The notes under the pieces were generated by a model. The model ran no database searches. It saw only the letters and a program-made list of their open reading frames with translations, and was not told where the DNA came from. 63,084 bases of DNA from Occallatibacter sp. GTDB lineage: Bacteria; Acidobacteriota; Terriglobia; Terriglobales; Acidobacteriaceae. Shown piece by piece: positions 25,160-34,538 of this stretch. Each line of letters opens with the position of its first letter. Position 1 is the stretch's first letter. Location of the stretch: NCBI GenBank assembly GCA_031296165.1, contig JARLGF010000114.1, forward strand, positions 1 to 63,084, given 5' to 3'. The position numbers were made by a program, and so were the translations under genes.

Positions 25160-25339
25160 ATGCCGAAACGGGCGTTTCAAGTCGTTTCCATGCTTTTTTG
25201 GGGAAGAGTCCCTTCTCTCACTCCAGCCGTCGCCGCCGTCTTCCGCGATCATCCGAGGGGAGCCTGTATTCTGTCCAGCAACCCCCGTCCCTAAATATCA
25301 AAGCAATGCGGAAGTAGACCTAAATTTCTTCTTTTATCA

Positions 25340-25490
25340 AGTGCCCCCGCTTCATGCGGCTTTATGGCAGAACCGGTCGGAACCCGTCAAGGCTCTCCGC
25401 TGCGCTGCGATGAACGGGCTTGAGACTGCCCGGCCTTGACCGAACCCGCCTCGCCTCTGCCCGCCGCGCAAGACATGAAGCGGGGGCACT
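25340..25490. repeat. Long nested inverted repeat upstream of ardC
   Basis: Perfect 17 bp arms at 25340-25356 (AGTGCCCCCGCTTCATG) and 25474-25490, with flanking bases that pair imperfectly for about ten more. Inside the 117-base loop GTCAAGGC and GCCTTGAC form a second stem. The block fills most of the 456-base gap between higB and ardC. Candidate single-strand promoter or structured leader (see findings). Confidence 0.7.
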
Positions 25491-25579
25491 CAACAAAAGA
25501 AATTTGGTTGAGAGCCAAAGGCGAAAAGCCCTCCTTCACAATCTCGCCCCACGCGGGCAGCGCAGGAGAGCAAAACGTC

Positions 25580-26557
25580 ATGGCATACCGCAACTATCGC
25601 AATGTAACCACCAACAGCAGGACGAGCATCTACCAGACCGTCACCGACCGCATTATTTCCAGCCTCAAGGCTGGCGTGATTCCGTGGGAGAAGCCATGGA
25701 AGTCGCCGCGCTACGCGGGCGGCCCCTTCCCGCGCAACTTCTACACCGGCAAACCCTACCGTGGCATCAATATTCTCTTGCTTTGGTCGAGCGAATACAG
25801 CTCCCCGTTCTGGGTCACCTTCAAGCAGGCGCAGGCGCTGAAAGGTACGGTTCGCAAAGGCGAGCACGGAACGCCGATTGTCTTTTACAAGCAACTCCCC
25901 GAACATGCGAAGAATGACGAAGACTCTACCGGGGAGCGCGCTCCTTTCGTTCTCTGCCATTACACGGTTTTCAACGTGGAGCAGTGCGACGGTCTCACGC
26001 TGCCTGAAATCTCGCAGCCTGCCATTGCGCCCGAGGTTGACGAAGACGAACTCTGCGAGAGCATCGTCACCGGATGGAAGAGCCGCCCCGCGCTCTACCT
26101 CAACAGCCCCACCGAATACCGCGCTTATTATCGGCCCTCTACCGATTCCGTCCACATGCCTGCTCGTTCCCGCTTTGCGGATGCTCCGCACTACTACAGC
26201 ACCCTATTTCACGAACTGGTCCACAGCACCGGCCACGAAAGCCGCCTCAACCGTACTTTTGGCGCTCGCTTTGGCGATGAGCTTTACAGCAAAGAGGAAT
26301 TAGTCGCTGAGATGGGCGCGGCTTTCCTTTGCGCCAACGCGGAGATTGCCAACGAACACACCGACCGCAATACCACTGCTTATATCCAAAACTGGATTGA
26401 AAAGCTGGAAGAGGACAACCGCCTTATCGTTCATGCGGCTGCCAACGCGCAGAGAGCCGTGGACCTGATTCTCGGCAGCACGTTTGAGGAAGAAAAGGAG
26501 ACAACCGAAAACGCGGGGATGCCGCTGTCAGCGGCATCCCCGCGACCGTTGCGATGA
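25580..26557 (+). CDS. ardC: ArdC-family antirestriction protein
   Basis: A 325-residue two-domain protein. The N-terminal ArdC ssDNA-binding domain covers about residues 10-125 (YQTVTDRIISSLKAGVIPWEKPW, PRNFYTGKPYRGIN, GEHGTPIVFYK). The C-terminal zincin-like metalloprotease domain carries HELVHSTGH (His211, Glu212, His215) and a downstream Glu in EELVAEMGAAFLC. ArdC proteins protect incoming single-stranded transfer DNA from restriction in the recipient. The start at 25580 has GGAGAG nine bases upstream. Placed after a long inverted repeat, as expected for a leading-region gene of a mobilizable element. Confidence 0.93.
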   Translation: MAYRNYRNVTTNSRTSIYQTVTDRIISSLKAGVIPWEKPWKSPRYAGGPFPRNFYTGKPYRGINILLLWSSEYSSPFWVTFKQAQALKGTVRKGEHGTPIVFYKQLPEHAKNDEDSTGERAPFVLCHYTVFNVEQCDGLTLPEISQPAIAPEVDEDELCESIVTGWKSRPALYLNSPTEYRAYYRPSTDSVHMPARSRFADAPHYYSTLFHELVHSTGHESRLNRTFGARFGDELYSKEELVAEMGAAFLCANAEIANEHTDRNTTAYIQNWIEKLEEDNRLIVHAAANAQRAVDLILGSTFEEEKETTENAGMPLSAASPRPLR

Positions 26558-26612
26558 GTATCGTTCCGCCGATCTACGGCCACTGCTCATCTCTGAGCAG
26601 TGGCCGGGATGC

Positions 26613-27011
26613 TTATCGTGCATTCAGGTACTCCGAGGGCGTCACAATGCGCGTTCCACTGTACGCGCCAAGAGTCAATAAATCTTTGTCGCCTGCAACC
26701 AGCAAATCCGCTTTCGCAAGGGCGGCGCACTCCAGAAACATATCGTCGTGGGGATCACGGCATGCCTTCATCGTGCCTCGAATTTTTACACGGACTCCGC
26801 GCGCCAGAATCGCTTGCAGTGCCGATGTTGCCCGGTGTTGCTCCCAGGAGAACTTCTCCGTCAGGACGCGCACAATCTCGGCGTCAATCTCATCGCAGGT
26901 GGCAATCACGTCTTCGCGCATCGCTCTTTCGAGTGCCAGAGTTGGCGTGCCACGACGTTTCGCAAACTGAAGCGCGGAAATCCAGACGTTTGTGTCGATG
27001 ACGACGATCAC
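26613..27011 (-). CDS. PIN-domain toxin of an RHH/PIN module
   Basis: A 132-residue PIN-domain ribonuclease of the class annotated as putative toxin-antitoxin component, PIN family. Acidic active-site residues: Asp6 in VVIDTNVWISAL, Glu in the central helix (CDEIDAEIVRVL), Asp in CRDPHDDMFLE and Asp in LLVAGDKDLLTL. The start overlaps the RHH gene stop by four bases (ATGA). It likely cleaves RNA when not bound by the antitoxin. Confidence 0.9.
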   Translation of the reverse strand: MIVVIDTNVWISALQFAKRRGTPTLALERAMREDVIATCDEIDAEIVRVLTEKFSWEQHRATSALQAILARGVRVKIRGTMKACRDPHDDMFLECAALAKADLLVAGDKDLLTLGAYSGTRIVTPSEYLNAR

Positions 27012-27298
27012 CCGTTAGACCTTACCCTGCGGCGGCGCGGCTTCTCGGCACGCACTTCGTTAATCAGCCGGGGCACATCGGCCTCGGTGTAGCCGCTGGG
27101 GTTGCGGCCTGCCGCATATTCGCCCAACTCATCCAGCGTCCGCCGCGCCTGCTCTGCGGAGTATGAGCGGAAGGCTTCGCGGAATAGCTCGCTCATCGTG
27201 CGGCTGTCCCGCTGAGCCAGCGCCTCGGCCTTCTGCGCGAGTTCAGGTGGCAAGCTGATCGTGTAGACCTTCGATTTCCTTGCAGCAGCAGTAGCCAT
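27008..27298 (-). CDS. Ribbon-helix-helix antitoxin
   Basis: A 96-residue protein with an N-terminal RHH DNA-binding fold (KVYTISLPPELAQKAEALAQRDSRTMSELFREAFRSY in outline) and a C-terminal tail with basic residues that would wrap the PIN toxin. It overlaps the toxin gene by four bases. Its own promoter region holds overlapping palindromes at 27307-27332 suited to dimeric RHH binding. Confidence 0.9.
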   Translation of the reverse strand: MATAAARKSKVYTISLPPELAQKAEALAQRDSRTMSELFREAFRSYSAEQARRTLDELGEYAAGRNPSGYTEADVPRLINEVRAEKPRRRRVRSNG

Positions 27299-27306
27299 AC
27301 CTGAAT

Positions 27307-27332
27307 ATTACACTGTAATGGATTCCATTACA
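27307..27332. promoter_or_regulatory. Palindromic operator of the RHH/PIN module
   Basis: Two overlapping near-perfect palindromes, ATTACACTGTAAT (27307-27319) and TGTAATGGATTCCATTACA (27314-27332), each broken only at the central base and sharing TGTAAT. They lie 8-34 bases upstream of the antitoxin start. This is the arrangement expected for cooperative RHH autoregulation. Confidence 0.65.
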
Positions 27333-27387
27333 ACCAAATGGGACGTGCTGCCTGCTCACTTGGAGCATCCGTGATTGCCCCGTTCTA

Positions 27388-28896
27388 CTATGGGGTATAG
27401 CTCCAGAGATCATCTAGGTTCCCATAAGCTCCTGTCGAATCGTGGCCTGACCCACCCAAAAGCCAAAGGTTGCCGCTTGGATCAGTCCAAGAAATCGCAC
27501 TAGAGCGTCCCCCCGGGGAGTTGCTTATTGCGGCTGTCCCTTGAGTGCCGTAGGTTCCAGATGGACCGCCGGTCCCGCCCTGTGCAGCGCCGACGGAGTT
27601 GCTTCCGCTTTGCCATGTCCAGGTTTTGCTGGTCGTACTAAATTTCCAAAGATCGTTAAGAGAACCCGCTGTTCCGCTTGCGTCGCAACCCAGTCCTCCG
27701 AAGAGCCAAAGGTTACCGCTGGCGTCGATCCAGGAGGCGGCCGCGTTGCGGCCGCCAGGCACATTGGCGGCAGCGGCAGTTCCTTCTGTGCCGTAGACTC
27801 CCGACATGCATGAGTCCGGTCCAACATTCGGGCCGACCGTACCGGTTCCACTGACCCACGTCCATTCCTTGCTCGAAGGACTAAACTCCCACAGGTCGTT
27901 CAAATCGTATTCAGCTCCGGTCGAATCGTAGCCGAATCCCCCAAAAAGCCAGAGGTTGCCGCTGTTGTCCGCCCATGAAACAGCGTTGTAGCGCGCACCG
28001 GGAACATTTCCGCTGGCAGCCGCTCCCAAAGTGCCGTAGAAACCCTTGCCATCGATTGCGCTACCCCCGCTCATCCATGTCCATTCCTTACTTGAAGGGC
28101 TAAACTCCCATAAGTCATTGAAACTGCCAAAGACTCCGTTGGCGTCGAGCCCCTGTCCTCCGAATAGCCAAAAGTTGCCGTTGCTGTCTTTCCACGAGAC
28201 CGCATTACTGCGGGCACCAGGAACATTGGTCGACGCCGCTACCCCGAGCGAGCCATAATTTGCTTTTCCGAGAACCAAGTTGCTTCCGCTCACCCAGGTC
28301 CATTTTTTCGTCGTAGGAGCGTATTCCCACAGATCATTCAGGTAATAGTTTTGCCCCATCGAGTCGTAACCCTGACCGCCGAAAAGCCAGAAATTCCCGC
28401 CTGTGTCAACCCAGGAAACGGATACCCCGCGACCGCCTGGAACGTTGGTAGAAGCTGCTGTGCCTTCTGTCCCGTATCTGCCCGATTGATCGCAGGGCAT
28501 CGTATCGCAGCCGCTCACCCACGCCCATTCTTTTGAAGCCAGACTATATTCCCATAGGTCGTTATCCGGCCCATTGCCGCTGCCTCCAAACACCCAGAGA
28601 TCGCCACTACTGTCGATCCATGAGGCACCACCCAGGCCCCCCGGCGTGTTACCAGGGGACGCAACGCCCTGAGTGCCATACACGATTGGCACCCCGTTGA
28701 CGACCTTATCGCTTCCTCCGACCCACGTCCACTCCTTAGCGGTTACCGGCGGTGGTGGTACCGTGCTGACGGAATTTCCCCCGCCGCACCCAGCGCTGAA
28801 GAGGACGACAAAACTCAAAGCAAGAGCAGGAATTGCGGATGGGCAGCATTGGAGCTTTTTAGGCGAGGTCACATCGTCCCCTTCGATAGCCTTCAC
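27388..28896 (-). CDS. Kelch-repeat lipoprotein, copy 1
   Basis: A 502-residue exported protein. A lipobox SAGC (Cys37) follows a hydrophobic stretch, then a Pro-rich linker. About six repeats of roughly 70 residues follow, each with YGTQGTAA, NxPGGR, WxDxSGNLWLFGG and LNDLWEY...WTWVSGS, making a Kelch-type beta-propeller. Probably a surface-anchored binding protein. It is a clear paralog of the protein at 31895, on the opposite side of a TPR gene. The repeats are close to one another at DNA level, so copy number may vary between strains. Confidence 0.88.
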   Translation of the reverse strand: MKAIEGDDVTSPKKLQCCPSAIPALALSFVVLFSAGCGGGNSVSTVPPPPVTAKEWTWVGGSDKVVNGVPIVYGTQGVASPGNTPGGLGGASWIDSSGDLWVFGGSGNGPDNDLWEYSLASKEWAWVSGCDTMPCDQSGRYGTEGTAASTNVPGGRGVSVSWVDTGGNFWLFGGQGYDSMGQNYYLNDLWEYAPTTKKWTWVSGSNLVLGKANYGSLGVAASTNVPGARSNAVSWKDSNGNFWLFGGQGLDANGVFGSFNDLWEFSPSSKEWTWMSGGSAIDGKGFYGTLGAAASGNVPGARYNAVSWADNSGNLWLFGGFGYDSTGAEYDLNDLWEFSPSSKEWTWVSGTGTVGPNVGPDSCMSGVYGTEGTAAAANVPGGRNAAASWIDASGNLWLFGGLGCDASGTAGSLNDLWKFSTTSKTWTWQSGSNSVGAAQGGTGGPSGTYGTQGTAAISNSPGGRSSAISWTDPSGNLWLLGGSGHDSTGAYGNLDDLWSYTP

Positions 28897-29061
28897 TTGG
28901 AACTTTTCTTGATGACTATCGCAATTCTACGTTCGGCGGTTTAGGCCATGCAAGAACTTGACCGAGAGGTTTGTGACTCTTCACAGGCCGACACCACCGA
29001 CGCCCGAGAATTGGAGGCGCAATATGGCAACCAAGTGCGATTAGCGGCAATGGAGAAAAAA

Positions 29062-31311
29062 CTACCGCGCGTCGAGGGCTTTAAGACGAGTCTGAGCAAG
29101 CGCAAACGCCTCGATAGGGCTAACATTTCGTTCGGGCTTCAGAATCCGCTTATAAGCACCGATGGCAGCGTCGCGCACCCCATATTGCTCATAGATGAGA
29201 CCAAAGCCCAGCCAAATCGGATCGTTGGGCTCAACAAGATTCCCACTCGACATCGCTTGAAGAAGGAGCTGTCGGGCTTCCGCTGTTCTGCCCTGCGTGG
29301 CGTAGATACAGGCCAAGGTATGAAGTTCGGCAAAACTGGTACCTTCGCTGAGCAGGTTCGCCCGCTCCGCAGCTTCTACTGACCTCGAATCCGTAGTTCC
29401 ATCAAAAAGACTCAGCCAGGCATATGCGTTGTAATCGACAACCAGCGCATGGCCGCTATCAAGCAACGTGCGCAGGCTTTCGCGTGCACGAACGAAATCG
29501 CCCTCCGCTTCCGCCTCCACTGCCATTTGCACAAGCAGCTCGCGGTCATTCGGTTTTTTTGCTAGGCGACTTTGAAGCATCGATTTCCATGAAGGCCAGT
29601 CGTGGACAAGACTGTCGGCTCCGCCTGCAAGGCGGACCACTGCGGCTGAATCTGGATATTGACGCAGCAGCTTGCGAGTGATCAATGTTGAGTTAGGACC
29701 GTCACCCAAATGCAGGTAGATATGGGCCAGCACAGCATCCAGATTGGCGCGAGCAGGACCTTCAGGAGATTGATTACGTTTGGAGATCAAGTATGGCAAA
29801 AGCGCCGCACCATCTGCGCTGTCCATCAAGAGCGACGCTGCTGCTGTCTTGATTGCATCAAGGCCTTTGCTTCGCCCGCTGGTCCAAAGCCGCGCAAAAG
29901 GAGCGTCTTCAATGGGACTATTCCCAGTTCCCACCTGGTACTGGTCACGCTTCCAGTCCAGAAGCGACCGCGCTACGGCCTCTTGACCGTGTTGAAGTAA
30001 ATACAGCGCCTCCGCTCCAACCGGTGCGGAAGCATTACCCTCAGCAACAATCCTAAAGCCGCCATCCTCTTTGACAACGAAGAAGCGCTTGGATACAGAC
30101 ATGATTTGCAAATCGATTCGATAACCTGGTTGATCGCTCGGCTCGACAATCAATTTCATCGTTCCAAGAACAATGTCCCGCATCACTATGAGAGGAAGGC
30201 CTGTCTTTATCGACAATTGATGCAATGTGCCGACTTCTTCGTTACTTCTCCTTGAAATAGATGCCCATTCGTTTGGGTCAGAATAGGCGTGCCGAGATAC
30301 ACATGCAGAGAGAACAGCATCTGTCAGATTGCCGGTCAAGGTTGTCGTCAGATGCTTCTGGATGGGGCTTCTTGGGTCGGAATCAGGTAAGGACTCGCCC
30401 TGGTACGGCTTAATTGAGCGTAGGACCTGAATTTTGTGCAGGGTCACACCGGAATCTCCCTGCACTTCAATTCCAGCCTCAAGCAGGTCCGCAGCCTGAG
30501 TATAGAGGCGCATATTTGTGAGGCCCGCGGCTGCGAAATTGAGCGCCGCATTCCTTCGCTTGGTATCGCCGGTAATCTGATTTGCATGTGCAATTGCAAT
30601 AGCGGAGCCCTGGTCCGCCGCAATGGCGGCGATGGCGATGCCTTCCCGAATGGGCGATGATGAGACGGCATCAATCTCCGTGATGACCTGTTTGAACTGC
30701 CCGGAATAAAACAGGTCAATCAGAATGTTGTCCTCCACGTCTGGTTCGACAGGGTTCTGGCGCGCCTTGATGTAGCGGTAGATTTCAATTGCATCGGCCA
30801 GGTGGGAATTCGGGGCGTATTGTATGCCGTCCTCGTTGAATTCGAGGTCATTCGCGAGAGTATACCTAACCTCGAGATCGCTGGGATCAAGCTCTATGGC
30901 CTTACGATACGCGGCTATAGAACCGGTATAGTCATAACCCTTTCCATAATCCACACCGATCGAGTTATGATGGAGCACCCAACCCAATGCACTGTAAGCG
31001 AGTGAAGATTGCGGAGCAATCTGCGTCACTTTGAGTGCTTCATCGCGGGCGGTGTCTCCCATCCCCGCGTCGGACAAGGTATAGGCCAGCTTCACATAGT
31101 TTGCAGGGTCTTCTGGATGAGCTTGGATCAGCGCTTGTGTGGCGGCAATCGTTTCCCTGACTTTGCCTACAGAAAGATCAGTGGTCGCGGATTGAACCGA
31201 CGAAGATTCCTTCGGAGCCGGTGAATCTTGCGCAAAGAGTGGAGAAACCGTGAACGCAGCAAGCAATACTGCGTAATGACACGAACTCAGGTGTGGTGAA
31301 TGAAAACTCAT
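29062..31311 (-). CDS. Secreted TPR-repeat protein
   Basis: A 749-residue protein with a signal peptide ending near FAQD. TPR-like helical pairs occur at about residues 45-150 (LIQAHPEDPANYVKLAYTLSDAGMGDTARDEAL) and again near the C-terminus (LHTLACIYATQGRTAEARQLL). The central part is helical with a short beta region. The start at 31311 has GAGGA about ten bases upstream; a longer frame to 31365 lacks one. Function unknown; flanked by two Kelch lipoproteins, so the three may act together at the cell surface. Confidence 0.82.
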   Translation of the reverse strand: MSFHSPHLSSCHYAVLLAAFTVSPLFAQDSPAPKESSSVQSATTDLSVGKVRETIAATQALIQAHPEDPANYVKLAYTLSDAGMGDTARDEALKVTQIAPQSSLAYSALGWVLHHNSIGVDYGKGYDYTGSIAAYRKAIELDPSDLEVRYTLANDLEFNEDGIQYAPNSHLADAIEIYRYIKARQNPVEPDVEDNILIDLFYSGQFKQVITEIDAVSSSPIREGIAIAAIAADQGSAIAIAHANQITGDTKRRNAALNFAAAGLTNMRLYTQAADLLEAGIEVQGDSGVTLHKIQVLRSIKPYQGESLPDSDPRSPIQKHLTTTLTGNLTDAVLSACVSRHAYSDPNEWASISRRSNEEVGTLHQLSIKTGLPLIVMRDIVLGTMKLIVEPSDQPGYRIDLQIMSVSKRFFVVKEDGGFRIVAEGNASAPVGAEALYLLQHGQEAVARSLLDWKRDQYQVGTGNSPIEDAPFARLWTSGRSKGLDAIKTAAASLLMDSADGAALLPYLISKRNQSPEGPARANLDAVLAHIYLHLGDGPNSTLITRKLLRQYPDSAAVVRLAGGADSLVHDWPSWKSMLQSRLAKKPNDRELLVQMAVEAEAEGDFVRARESLRTLLDSGHALVVDYNAYAWLSLFDGTTDSRSVEAAERANLLSEGTSFAELHTLACIYATQGRTAEARQLLLQAMSSGNLVEPNDPIWLGFGLIYEQYGVRDAAIGAYKRILKPERNVSPIEAFALAQTRLKALDAR

Positions 31312-31894
31312 CGCCGTACGGTCCTCATTATGCCAACTGCCAATTTTCGCAGACCCATATCCCAACTGTCATCAACGGCTGAACTTGCCGGACGACCAAA
31401 GTTAGCTTTTTGTTAAGAACGACTGAATATAAGACACTCCCCGGACAGTTGAGATGATAAGCCGAGACCGGGCTTCGGCTACGCTGCTGCAATCCGGGGA
31501 ATGTCAGCGTCTGGATTACAGGCCCAAACCAATTCTCTTGCCTGCTCACTTCTCTCCAGCCGTCCTGCCCGGTTTTGCTTCGGACCAATTGCATTTTATG
31601 GAGGTGCCGTTGTCTTCCACCGCATGTGGCCGTTCTGTTCGCAAGGTTTGGTTTTTCGTATTTGCGATGTCGTCTTGGCCGCTCCCGGCTCGTGAGAGCC
31701 AAGTGCTTCCCAATTTATTGGGCAGGATGATTGCGAGGAATAGGTCGATTGTGAATATATACCCCTAATCGAGCCTAGCCTTGCCTATCGCTATTGACAT
31801 CACAGGCGGGAGGAACTTGGAAGTCGTAGAATAAGCTCGTCCATCCACAAAAAGCTCAAAACGGCGAAATAGGAATCGGAAACTGGGGATTCGC
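31312..31894. other. 583-base gap between the TPR and second Kelch genes
   Basis: No reading frame here has a ribosome site or recognisable domain. Bases 31763-31775 (CCCTAATCGAGCC) are identical to 33281-33293 at the stop codon of the downstream Kelch gene. This suggests a scrap of a lost Kelch gene end. The divergent promoters of the TPR and Kelch genes must lie here. Confidence 0.5.
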
Positions 31895-33286
31895 ATGGGA
31901 AACGGAATGAAGCTATCCTTCTTCTTCGCAGGACTGGCTACGCTCACGCTCGTGGGGTGTGGTGGGTCATCGGCTACAACACCTGTTTCCGCAGTTCATA
32001 ACCAATGGACTTGGGTCGCAGGTTCGAACATCGCCAATCCACTTGGGAATTATGGCACGCAAGGAACAGCTGCAAAAAGCAATTTTCCCGGGGGGCGATC
32101 CGGCGGTTGCGTGCGGAGCGACAGTTCTGGCAACGTTTGGCTCTTTGGTGGTTCAGGCAAAGGATCGACAGAAAGCTCGGTCGAATATCCGGCCCTCAAC
32201 GATCTCTGGAAATATAACGGTGGACAATGGACCTGGGAGAGCGGCTCGAAGGATGGGCTTCAGGCAGGGTCGTACGGAACCATGGGCAGTGCATCTCCAA
32301 GCAATGTACCTGGAGCACGGGTTGAGGCTTCGTGCTGGATTGATGGGAGCGGCAGTTTCTGGCTTTTCGGCGGTATGGGGATGGACTCCGCAGGAACCTA
32401 CGGCATTCTCAACGACCTTTGGAAGTACAGCGGGGGCCAGTGGGCCTGGATAAGTGGATCGAACATAGCCAATCAGCCCGGCAGCTATGCACAGCAAGGA
32501 AGTGCATCCACTGCTAATGTTCCAGCGGCGCGTCAGGATTCGGCGGTTTGGACAGACAAAGCTGGCAAGGTTTGGCTCTTTGGCGGTGGTTCGTTGAATG
32601 GAGTCCGACTGAACGATCTCTGGACATTCGACGGAAGGGAATGGACATGGGTGAGCGGCACGTACAATGCCAGCCATCAAGGGGTATATGGGACTTTGGG
32701 CACAGCAGCCGCCAGCAATCTGCCAGGAGGACGAGACCGCGCAATGAACTGGATCGATAGCAGTGGTAACCTTTGGCTGTTCGGCGGCATTGGTTTCGAC
32801 TCATCCGCTAATACCCTGGGCGATGTCCCGCTAAACGACCTATGGAAATATAGCAGTGGCCAATGGACGTGGGAGGGTGGATCAAACGTAGGTTATGGGA
32901 ACGCGACTTACGGAACAAAAGGCGTTGCTGCAGCCGCTAACGCACCGGGAGCTAGGTACGGGGGCGTGACATGGGCAGATGCAGAAGGAAATTTCTGGCT
33001 GTTTGGCGGCAGCGGGCTCGATTCGGCGAACGGGGAAGGCGAGTTGGCAGACCTGTGGAAGTACAGCAACGGTCAATGGACGTGGATGAATGGATCGAAT
33101 GTAATCGGGCCTGAGCCTGTCTTTGGCACCCAAGGAAACCCTGCTGCGGCGAATACACCTGGCACCTGGTCAGGAGAGGAGACCTGGACCGATTCGGCCG
33201 GAAACCTCTGGATGTTCGGCGGGTATGGTAATGACTCAACCGGGGCAGTAGGCGTTCTCAATACCCTGATGGAGTACCAGCCCTAA
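31895..33286 (+). CDS. Kelch-repeat lipoprotein, copy 2
   Basis: A 463-residue paralog of the lipoprotein at 27388. The signal ends in lipobox LVGC. About six repeats of roughly 70 residues carry YGT(Q/M/L)G(T/S)AA, PGGR, SGNLWLFGG and LNDLWKY..GQWTW. Start may be 31895 or the ATG at 31907. A beta-propeller for binding carbohydrate or protein at the cell surface is likely; no catalytic residues are suggested. Confidence 0.87.
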   Translation: MGNGMKLSFFFAGLATLTLVGCGGSSATTPVSAVHNQWTWVAGSNIANPLGNYGTQGTAAKSNFPGGRSGGCVRSDSSGNVWLFGGSGKGSTESSVEYPALNDLWKYNGGQWTWESGSKDGLQAGSYGTMGSASPSNVPGARVEASCWIDGSGSFWLFGGMGMDSAGTYGILNDLWKYSGGQWAWISGSNIANQPGSYAQQGSASTANVPAARQDSAVWTDKAGKVWLFGGGSLNGVRLNDLWTFDGREWTWVSGTYNASHQGVYGTLGTAAASNLPGGRDRAMNWIDSSGNLWLFGGIGFDSSANTLGDVPLNDLWKYSSGQWTWEGGSNVGYGNATYGTKGVAAAANAPGARYGGVTWADAEGNFWLFGGSGLDSANGEGELADLWKYSNGQWTWMNGSNVIGPEPVFGTQGNPAAANTPGTWSGEETWTDSAGNLWMFGGYGNDSTGAVGVLNTLMEYQP

Positions 33287-33376
33287 TCGAGCCAAGGCCA
33301 TCAAGACCTTTCTCCATTCGATTGACGGGGTAATCGAATGGGGGTGAACAGTTCCACTACTAACAGGGAACGTCTG

Positions 33377-33904
33377 ATGAAATTCTCGGAGATTGCGAAC
33401 CGTCTGACGGGTATCTCTACGCCATTGGGCGGGGCATCTTGGCAGCCTGCCGAGATGGAGGTCGCAACGGCCCGCCGGGTGATCGCTTTCCTTGAGGATC
33501 GGCGTGTGCTGTTCGAGCCGAGCGAGATGGAAGTGCCGTCGCACTGCGTTCACTCGGTAATCGAAATCCGGCATCGCCTCAGCGATGAACTGGGCAAGCT
33601 GGACGGCAACGGCTCCGAACTGGCCGCGAGTCTGCGGGCGATGCGGGCGGGTTGCCGGAAATTCCTTGAGCGGGTGGGGAATGACGGGAGCGACGGCATT
33701 CACCGCGCCAACGGCTGGGGCTTTCATAGCTGGACCTTCGGGAGAGCACTCGGGGAGTTGCGGGGGACGTTCGGCATCCACGTAGCGAAGATTGCCGCCG
33801 CGTTCAAGCTGGACGTGGAGGACCGTCTGGCCTCCATCCTGCCTGCGAATGCTGAGACCGATACTGGCGACGATGACCGGCTGTTCTCCAAGCTCTACCT
33901 GTAA
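33377..33904 (+). CDS. DUF6650-like protein
   Basis: A 175-residue soluble protein starting MKFSEIANRLTGISTPLGGASWQP, the opening I associate with DUF6650. The middle is helical (HCVHSVIEIRHRLSDELGKL) and the end repeats FGIHVAKIAAAFKLDVEDRLASILP. AGGGA precedes the ATG at 33377; an in-frame ATG at 33338 is less likely. Members often occur singly or next to mobile-element genes. Function unknown. Confidence 0.7.
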   Translation: MKFSEIANRLTGISTPLGGASWQPAEMEVATARRVIAFLEDRRVLFEPSEMEVPSHCVHSVIEIRHRLSDELGKLDGNGSELAASLRAMRAGCRKFLERVGNDGSDGIHRANGWGFHSWTFGRALGELRGTFGIHVAKIAAAFKLDVEDRLASILPANAETDTGDDDRLFSKLYL

Positions 33905-33917
33905 GCCATCGCCTGGG

Positions 33918-34172
33918 TTATTTTCGTAGGATCGCCGCCCATGCGGCCAGCGCGCTGATAACGGAAGCCAGGGCGGAAATTAGTGCCAACAGCCATAGGC
34001 GGGACTCACGGTTGGCTCGTTCTGCTTCGATCACCCGTTGCTGTAGCTCATCATCGGAGGCGCGTTGAATACGTCCAGACGAACTTGCAGTGATCAGACC
34101 GCCTTGGATATCAATCCCAAGTTTTTGCGCCCGCTGTTCTAGTTCTTGCCCCTGAAGAAGCTGCTTGGTCAT
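33918..34172 (-). CDS. Small single-pass membrane protein
   Basis: An 84-residue protein with a charged helical N-terminal part and one C-terminal membrane segment (LWLLALISALASVISALAAWAAIL, given here as landmarks LWLLALISAL and AAWAAIL). No ribosome site is obvious. It ends 13 bases from the convergent DUF6650 gene. Unknown function. Confidence 0.5.
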   Translation of the reverse strand: MTKQLLQGQELEQRAQKLGIDIQGGLITASSSGRIQRASDDELQQRVIEAERANRESRLWLLALISALASVISALAAWAAILRK

Positions 34173-34538
34173 GTGGGCTGTGTACTGCGCGGTGAGGTGG
34201 CGGTGCTGAGTTCGGTTTCAGAGCCAGCATCCCCAAGAACGCGCTGCCTACGGCATCGGTTTGAGGATGACACGTCACCCCAGATTGGGTGCTGCAAGGT
34301 TGCCGCAGGTTCCTGCGGCGGGAACGTGTTGAAAATGGGCGGCTAAGAGGACAAATTTGTGGAAACGGGGTACTCTGATAGCAACCTGGCGTTGCTGATG
34401 GGGTAACTTGATGACTCCCCTCCCCTTAGCAAGAAAACGGCTCTGTTCGGCCCGTTGCCCGGCACGTTGCGGCACGCGGCTATCGTGCGGCCTGAATCCC
34501 GATCTCCATCCCCAGCCCAATCGAATCGGCGGTGAGCT
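34173..34538. other. oriT: Candidate origin of transfer (oriT) region
   Basis: A 366-base gap directly upstream of the RHH mobilization gene, the place where oriT sits in R388-type systems. It holds a perfect hairpin GCCGCAGG-TT-CCTGCGGC (34302-34319), a palindrome ACAAATTTGT (34351-34360), a hairpin AGCAAC/GTTGCT (34380-34396) preceded by TCTGATAGC, and GCACG/CGTGC arms near 34470. The nick site is not assigned. Confidence 0.45.

Noticed and set aside
31328..31768. Open frames on both strands between the TPR and Kelch genes
   Set aside because: No ribosome sites, no signal peptide or domain, and they occupy the expected divergent promoter region.
27388..33286. CRISPR-like repetitive signal from the regular repeats in the Kelch genes
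   Set aside because: The repeats are in-frame coding units of about 200 bases with diverged sequence; no short identical repeats with unique spacers occur in the window.
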